From assembly GCA_038216155.1 (NCBI GenBank), contig JBBQQH010000017.1, positions 1 to 57,233 of the forward strand: a DNA stretch of 57,233 nucleotides, read 5' to 3'. A program made the translations under genes and the position numbers. The notes under the pieces are model-generated. The model was not told the DNA's origin and did not search any database. It was given only the letters and a program-made list of their open reading frames with translations. Each line of letters starts with the position of its first letter. Within the stretch, counting starts at the first letter, position 1. Below are positions 52,828 through 57,233 of this stretch, piece by piece. The DNA comes from SZAS-103 sp038216155 (GTDB taxonomy: Bacteria; Pseudomonadota; Gammaproteobacteria; Xanthomonadales; Xanthomonadaceae).

Positions 52828-54159
52828 TCAGCCAATCACTGTTGGCGGGGGAAGGGCCGGGGGGAGAGGGTCTTCTGGGTATCCCCACACAAGTGTCGCG
52901 TCGAGCGAACGCAGCCATTCCTCCATCCGCGCAGAGACAATCGAATCGCCGGCCGCGAGCAGTTCTCCATCGTTGGCGTACAGCAAGGGCATCTGCTTTC
53001 GCGTCCACGGTGGTACACCGCGATCCTGAAATACATGCTTGAGTGAATGGCGGTGTGCGCGTCCAGGCAGGCGAATCCGTTCACCTCCCGCGCGCCGGCG
53101 CAGCGTTACTACAAAATCAAATGCACGCACGCCGCGAAGTTCGATAATTGCGCCATTGGGCAATCGCAGGGGTGCGCTGCCATCCCATTGCTCCAACCAG
53201 TCGGGCGGTAGTGCAGTCGTCTTAGTGTGCGCGTACAGGCGATCGCGCCAGTGATGCACGACGAGATCGTTCCAGCTCACACGCGCATCGCTATCGTGTC
53301 GCGCGCGCAGCAAATCGCTCTCGATCGCTGCGAGAATACGCGCCGAAGGGGCGCTGCCCGTTTCGCGATGCAACCAGGCACGCAGGATCCGCGCGCGTTG
53401 CGCACGCGCAAGGGCGAGCAAGGCCGACAGCGAGAGGACGTCCGGCGCGATCTGCACTACGTCGAGTTGCTGCGCGGTGACACGCGCGAGCATTTGTGAT
53501 TGCTCTGCCAGCAACGCTGCGCTGCGTGCAAGGTTTTGCGCTGCGTGCGGCCAGCGATCGGTGAGCACGGGCAACACGCGACAGCGCAGGAAATTGCGGT
53601 CGTACGTGTCACCGGCGTTGGACGGATCCTCGATCCAGCGCAGCGCGTTGATCGTCGCATAGTCGTGCAGGGCGCTTCGCGGCAGCTCCAACAATGGTCG
53701 CCACAAATGCAATTCGCCGAGTCGGGAGCGCCGACGCATCGCTGCGAGCCCGTCGCCGCCAGCGCCCCGCATCAGGCGCAACAGAATGGTTTCGGCCTGG
53801 TCGTCTCGGTGATGCGCCAGCGCCAACACTTCGTCATCACGCAAGACCGAACGGAATGCCTCCAGTCGCGCCGCCCGCGCTGCGCCTTCGGGCCCAAGAC
53901 CTGCTGCGTAATCGACCTGTACGCTCAGGACTTGCAGCGGCACATCAAGTTCGGCACACGTCTGTTCGCAGTGCGTCGCCCAGGCGTCAGCATCAGGATG
54001 CAATCCATGATGCACATGGATCGCGCGCAGGCCTTGTGCTCTTGCACTTGCCGATGCCGCCAGCGCGTCGAGCAACACGGTTGAGTCAACGCCACCACTG
54101 AAACCGACCGCAATCGGCGCTTCAGGCAGCGGCAGCAAGGCCCGCCCGAGTGCGTCCAT
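52828..54159 (-). CDS. tilS: tRNA(Ile)-lysidine synthetase
   Basis: A 443-residue enzyme that modifies C34 of tRNA-Ile(CAU) to lysidine. The PP-loop ATP motif SGGVDS lies at residues 21-26. The N-terminal catalytic region shows HVHHGLHPDADAWA, LALAHHRDDQAETILLRLMRG, and IEDPSNAGDTYDRNFLR. A C-terminal domain follows (GERIRLPGRAHRHSLKHVFQDRGVPPW, here in two parts). It starts 5 bases after kbl. TilS is essential, so the gene should be intact, as it is. Confidence 0.95.
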   Translation of the reverse strand: MDALGRALLPLPEAPIAVGFSGGVDSTVLLDALAASASARAQGLRAIHVHHGLHPDADAWATHCEQTCAELDVPLQVLSVQVDYAAGLGPEGAARAARLEAFRSVLRDDEVLALAHHRDDQAETILLRLMRGAGGDGLAAMRRRSRLGELHLWRPLLELPRSALHDYATINALRWIEDPSNAGDTYDRNFLRCRVLPVLTDRWPHAAQNLARSAALLAEQSQMLARVTAQQLDVVQIAPDVLSLSALLALARAQRARILRAWLHRETGSAPSARILAAIESDLLRARHDSDARVSWNDLVVHHWRDRLYAHTKTTALPPDWLEQWDGSAPLRLPNGAIIELRGVRAFDFVVTLRRRAGGERIRLPGRAHRHSLKHVFQDRGVPPWTRKQMPLLYANDGELLAAGDSIVSARMEEWLRSLDATLVWGYPEDPLPPALPPPTVIG

Positions 54160-54164
54160 GCGGG

Positions 54165-55358
54165 TCAGCTTTTGATGACGCCAAGTTTGCGACCGATGCG
54201 GGTGAACGCGTCGATGCAGCGGTCGAGATGGTCGCGGGTGTGGGCGGCGCTGATCTGGGTGCGGATGCGGGCTTGTCCCTTAGGCACGACCGGGAAGAAG
54301 AAGCCGATCGCATAGATGCCTTCCTCCAGCAACCGCGCGGCGAATTGTTGTGCGAGCGGCGCGTCGTACAGCATCACCGGGCTGATTGGATGCACACCGG
54401 GCCTGATGTCGAAACCGAGGGCTGTCATCTGCTCACGGAAGTAACGCGTGTTCTCGACCAGCTTCTCGCGCAAGTCGCCAGCCGAATCAAGCATGTCGAA
54501 TGCCTTGATGCCGGCCGCGACTACATGCGGCGGCAGCGAGTTGGAGAACAGATACGGCCGCGAGCGCTGACGCAACATCTCAATCACTTCACGTTTGCCG
54601 GTGGTAAAGCCGCCGAGCGCGCCACCCATCGCCTTGCCCAGCGTGCCGGTGATGATGTCGATTGCGTCGAGGCAGCCTTTCACTTCCGCCGAGCCGCGAC
54701 CGCTGGCGCCGAGGAAGCCGGTCGCGTGGCATTCGTCGATGTGCACCAGCGCGTTATATTTTTTTGCTAGGGCAGTGATCCGATCGAGCGGGGCGATGAA
54801 GCCATCCATGGAAAAAACGCCGTCGGTGGAGATCAATTTGGTGCGCGCACCGGCCGCGTCGGCGGCCTGCAGTTGCGCTTCCAGATCAGCCATGTCGCAG
54901 TTCGCGTAACGGTAGCGCTTGGCTTTGCACAGGCGTACACCATCGATGATCGATGCGTGGTTGAGTGCATCGGAAATGATCGCGTCTTCCTCGCCCAGCA
55001 GTGGTTCGTAGAGGCCGCCGTTGGCGTCAAAGCAGGCGGCGTAGAGGATCGTGTCTTGCTTGTCGAAGAACTTCGAGATCGTTGCCTCGAGCTGCTTGTG
55101 CAAATCCTGGGTGCCGCAGATAAAACGCACCGACGCCATGCCAAATCCGTGGCTGTCGAGCGCGGCTTTTGCGGCGGCGATGATGTCCGGATGATCGGCG
55201 AGGCCGAGATAATTGTTGGCGCAGAAATTGAGGACCTTGCGACCGTCAGCGAGCTCGATCTCGGCCGACTGCGGCGAGGCGATCACGCGCTCGGACTTGA
55301 ACAGACCTTGTTCGCGGATGGACTCGAGTTCGTCGGCGTAGCGTTGGGTTAGAGACAT
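54165..55358 (-). CDS. kbl: 2-amino-3-ketobutyrate CoA ligase
   Basis: A 397-residue PLP enzyme (E. coli 398) that cleaves 2-amino-3-oxobutanoate with CoA to glycine and acetyl-CoA. Motifs are NFCANNYLGLADHP, the DECHATGFLG segment, and the PLP lysine Lys242 in TLGKAMGG. It is the second step of threonine catabolism and lies downstream of tdh. ATG 55358 is preceded by GGAG; the TTG at 55367 would put it too close. A 127-base gap with a repeat separates it from tdh. Confidence 0.96.
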   Translation of the reverse strand: MSLTQRYADELESIREQGLFKSERVIASPQSAEIELADGRKVLNFCANNYLGLADHPDIIAAAKAALDSHGFGMASVRFICGTQDLHKQLEATISKFFDKQDTILYAACFDANGGLYEPLLGEEDAIISDALNHASIIDGVRLCKAKRYRYANCDMADLEAQLQAADAAGARTKLISTDGVFSMDGFIAPLDRITALAKKYNALVHIDECHATGFLGASGRGSAEVKGCLDAIDIITGTLGKAMGGALGGFTTGKREVIEMLRQRSRPYLFSNSLPPHVVAAGIKAFDMLDSAGDLREKLVENTRYFREQMTALGFDIRPGVHPISPVMLYDAPLAQQFAARLLEEGIYAIGFFFPVVPKGQARIRTQISAAHTRDHLDRCIDAFTRIGRKLGVIKS

Positions 55359-55418
55359 CTTGAGCAACTCCGAAGCAGGATCTGCCGATGCAGTGTGCGG
55401 GTTTCTCCATCGATAATT

Positions 55419-55462
55419 CGACAGGCCTGTCCGGAGCCCGCCGAAGGGCTCACCACGAACGG
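55419..55462. repeat. intergenic palindromic repeat, locus B
   Basis: The element contains the perfect palindrome ACAGGCCTGT (55421-55430) and a 6-bp hairpin GAGCCC/GGGCTC (55434-55439 with 55446-55451). It ends with CACCACGAACGG (55451-55462). Read on the minus strand it begins CCGTTCGTGGTGAGCC, identical over 16 bases to 33494-33509. It lies between tdh and kbl inside their transcript. Confidence 0.75.
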
Positions 55463-55485
55463 AAAAGCCAATTCGATGATCGTCC

Positions 55486-56523
55486 TCAATTCCAGCTGCA
55501 AACCACCTTGCCGCAATTGCCCGATTCCATCAGGTCGAAGCCGCGCTGGAAATCATCGATGTCGACCTGGTGCGTCAGCACCTTTTGCAACGGGAACCCG
55601 GTGAGTACCAGTTGCGTCATCTTGTACCAGGTCTCGTACATGCGGCGGCCGTAGATGCCCTGCAGAGTCAGGCCCTTGAAGATGACCTTGTCCCAGTCGA
55701 TGCCGGCACCGTTGGGCAGTATGCCGAGTAGCGCGACCTTGCCGCCGTTGTACATCGCGCCGAGCATGTCGTTAAACGCATGCGGGTTGCCGCTCATTTC
55801 CAGCGCCACGTCGAAGCCCTGCATGTGCAGCTCGGCCATGGTGTCCTTCAGCGATTGCTTGGACACGTTCACCACGCGCGTCGCGCCCATGTCGGCCGCG
55901 AGCTTGAGCCGGTAATCGTTGACGTCGGTCACCACCACGTTGCGTGCGCCGATCCACTTGCAGATGCCGGCGGCGATGATGCCGATTGGGCCGGCGCCGG
56001 TGATCAACACATCTTCGCCGACCACGTCAAATTCCAACGCGCAATGCGCGGCATTGCCGAACGGATCAAAAAACGCAGCCAGCTCGGACGGAATCTGGTC
56101 CGGAATTGGCCACAGGTTGGTCGCCGGCATCACAATGTATTCGGCGAACGCGCCATCGCGATTGACGCCGATGCCGGTGGTGTTCGGGCACAGGTGCTGC
56201 TTGCCGGCGCGACAATTGCGGCAATGGCCACAAACGATATGACCCTCCGCCGACACGCGCTGACCGAGCGTGAAGCCGGTGACGCCCGGGCCGATCTCGA
56301 CTATGCGGCCGACAAATTCGTGGCCGATCACCAGCCCAGGTTTGATTGTCCGCTGCGACCACTCATCCCACTTGTAAATGTGCAGATCGGTACCGCAAAT
56401 CGCGGTCTTTTCAAGCTTGATCAACACCTCGTTGGCGCCCGGTTGGGGAATCGGCACCTGTTCCATCCAGATACCTTTTTCGGCATGGCGCTTGACCAAC
56501 GCTTTCATTGTTTGTTGCGACAT
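55486..56523 (-). CDS. tdh: L-threonine 3-dehydrogenase
   Basis: A 345-residue zinc- and NAD-dependent medium-chain dehydrogenase that oxidises threonine to 2-amino-3-oxobutanoate. Catalytic-zinc residues are in AICGTDLHIYKWDEW and GHEFVG. The structural-zinc cysteines are in CGHCRNCRAGKQHLC. The Rossmann motif is TGAGPIGI. E. coli Tdh is 341 residues. A GGAGAGAG site precedes the ATG. Together with kbl it converts threonine to glycine. Confidence 0.97.
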   Translation of the reverse strand: MSQQTMKALVKRHAEKGIWMEQVPIPQPGANEVLIKLEKTAICGTDLHIYKWDEWSQRTIKPGLVIGHEFVGRIVEIGPGVTGFTLGQRVSAEGHIVCGHCRNCRAGKQHLCPNTTGIGVNRDGAFAEYIVMPATNLWPIPDQIPSELAAFFDPFGNAAHCALEFDVVGEDVLITGAGPIGIIAAGICKWIGARNVVVTDVNDYRLKLAADMGATRVVNVSKQSLKDTMAELHMQGFDVALEMSGNPHAFNDMLGAMYNGGKVALLGILPNGAGIDWDKVIFKGLTLQGIYGRRMYETWYKMTQLVLTGFPLQKVLTHQVDIDDFQRGFDLMESGNCGKVVCSWN

Positions 56524-56617
56524 GAATTCTCTCTCTCCGACAGCGCCAGACTTGACACTGCAATTATACGCTCGGAGGTCGTCCAGCTAGTTTGCGATCG
56601 TGCTTCTCGGCCATCGT

Positions 56618-57233
56618 CTACAACTCAAACCGCCAGCCAATCGACACCATCGTCGCAGTGGACGTGCTGTGGCCGAACTCGCGATCCAGCGCGATGTAGG
56701 CCGAATGGCCGTGAGTGAAGGTGAACACGGTCGAGACACCCGCCTGGGCCCAGTCGCGATCAGGCGTGCCGGTATCGAAGCGCACAATTGTGCTGCCAGT
56801 ATCTTCAACGAAGCGCGCGCCAAGCCGCCGCGAATCATTGTCGAATTCATGACGCAGGCCCACCCGGAACTCGGGTTGCAACACGCCCCAACTTCGCGAA
56901 AAGGTGCCGGCCAGTGCTACGTCGATGCGTCCGCGACGGGTGTCGGTGCTCCGTTGCGGCACAACAAGGTCGAATCCAGAGCCGCCGGTTTCTCGGTAGT
57001 TGTCGGTTGTCGTGCGCAACGCATCGAAGCCGACTCCGCCGCGCCAATCCCACGCGCCGCGCGCAAAATTCAGGTCCAGCGCGATGCCGGCTAGCGTGCG
57101 TCGCGCATCGGGCGAGGCGCTCGCCGCCAAGTCGGGGCTGCCATCGATGAAGGACACCACGCGCCGGATGTCCTGGCCGCCGCGCAACCATCCTGCGTAA
57201 CCATTGAGCGCGACGTGCGCGCCGGCATTCCAG
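56618..57233 (-). CDS. autotransporter-type outer-membrane beta-barrel, C-terminal part (cut by window edge)
   Basis: The frame is open to the window edge and gives about 204 residues of alternating strand pattern (NAGAHVALNGYAGWL, WRGGVGFDALRT, WGVLQPEFRVGLRHEFDND, AGVSTVFTFTHGHSAYIALD). It ends SIGWRFEL, an aromatic-hydrophobic C-terminus as recognised by the Bam machinery. This fits the PF03797-like translocator barrel of autotransporters. The passenger and true start lie beyond the window. It is followed by tdh on the same strand after 94 bases. Confidence 0.75.
   Translation of the reverse strand, partial: WNAGAHVALNGYAGWLRGGQDIRRVVSFIDGSPDLAASASPDARRTLAGIALDLNFARGAWDWRGGVGFDALRTTTDNYRETGGSGFDLVVPQRSTDTRRGRIDVALAGTFSRSWGVLQPEFRVGLRHEFDNDSRRLGARFVEDTGSTIVRFDTGTPDRDWAQAGVSTVFTFTHGHSAYIALDREFGHSTSTATMVSIGWRFEL

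Noticed and set aside
56524..56617. Possible gene between tdh and the autotransporter barrel
   Set aside because: 94 bases with no frame of useful length; probably the tdh promoter region.

Overview
The window is a 57 kb stretch of high-G+C proteobacterial chromosome. Several blocks point to the Xanthomonadales/Lysobacterales group of Gammaproteobacteria, possibly a Rhodanobacteraceae-like member. These are a gshB / pilGHIJ-chpA-(cheB-like)-cheW block, a ColRS-like two-component pair, the maf-rng-yhdP-tldD series and the divergent yjgA/pmbA pair. Taxonomy is inferred from gene order and protein character only. No rRNA, tRNA, CRISPR array, intact insertion sequence or phage gene was recognised. 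Coding density is very high and no gap exceeds about 235 bases; the longest is 22148-22381.

Region by region: (1) 1-1144, minus strand, glutathione synthetase and the N-terminus of a TonB-like protein. (2) 1350-13881, plus strand, the complete Pil-Chp chemosensory system for type IV pili/twitching: two CheY-like regulators, a CheW-like adaptor with a long disordered head, the receptor PilJ, the giant hybrid kinase ChpA, a CheB-like protein without its catalytic serine, and a second CheW-like adaptor. (3) 13917-16090, rsmE and bioA on the minus strand, translationally coupled. (4) 16115-19526, a tightly packed plus-strand run: GspN-like protein, NudE, CysQ, MazG and a DUF962 protein. (5) 19550-26779, a DUF486 membrane protein, ColR/ColS-like regulators, isoaspartyl peptidase, a CnoX-like thioredoxin-TPR protein, a small autoregulated-looking membrane protein/HTH pair, and a secreted amidohydrolase. 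(6) 26880-34080, housekeeping genes leuS, lptE, holA, nadD, rsfS, a YbjQ-family gene and rlmH. (7) 34108-37193, unknown membrane and secreted proteins, a SIMPL-domain protein and an orphan CysA-like ATPase. (8) 37238-47457, maf, rng, yhdP, tldD, an ORFan, yjgA and pmbA. (9) 47572-51417, two DUF4870 paralogues and a DUF1800/DUF1501 pair. (10) 51536-57233, minus strand, ispA, xseB, tilS, kbl, tdh and the 3' end of an autotransporter-type barrel gene.

Most of the window is core genome. The unusual material lies in the Chp cluster (a TolA-like Ala/Glu-rich helix inserted in ChpA, a long acidic head on PilI with a similar basic patch in both, and a CheB-like pseudoenzyme), in the compact HTH/membrane-protein unit with a palindromic operator over its promoter, and in two kinds of intergenic palindromic repeat. 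One of these repeats supplies the stop codon of nadD. I did not find a wholly new multi-gene system; the Chp variant and the HTH/6-TM unit are the best candidates for follow-up.
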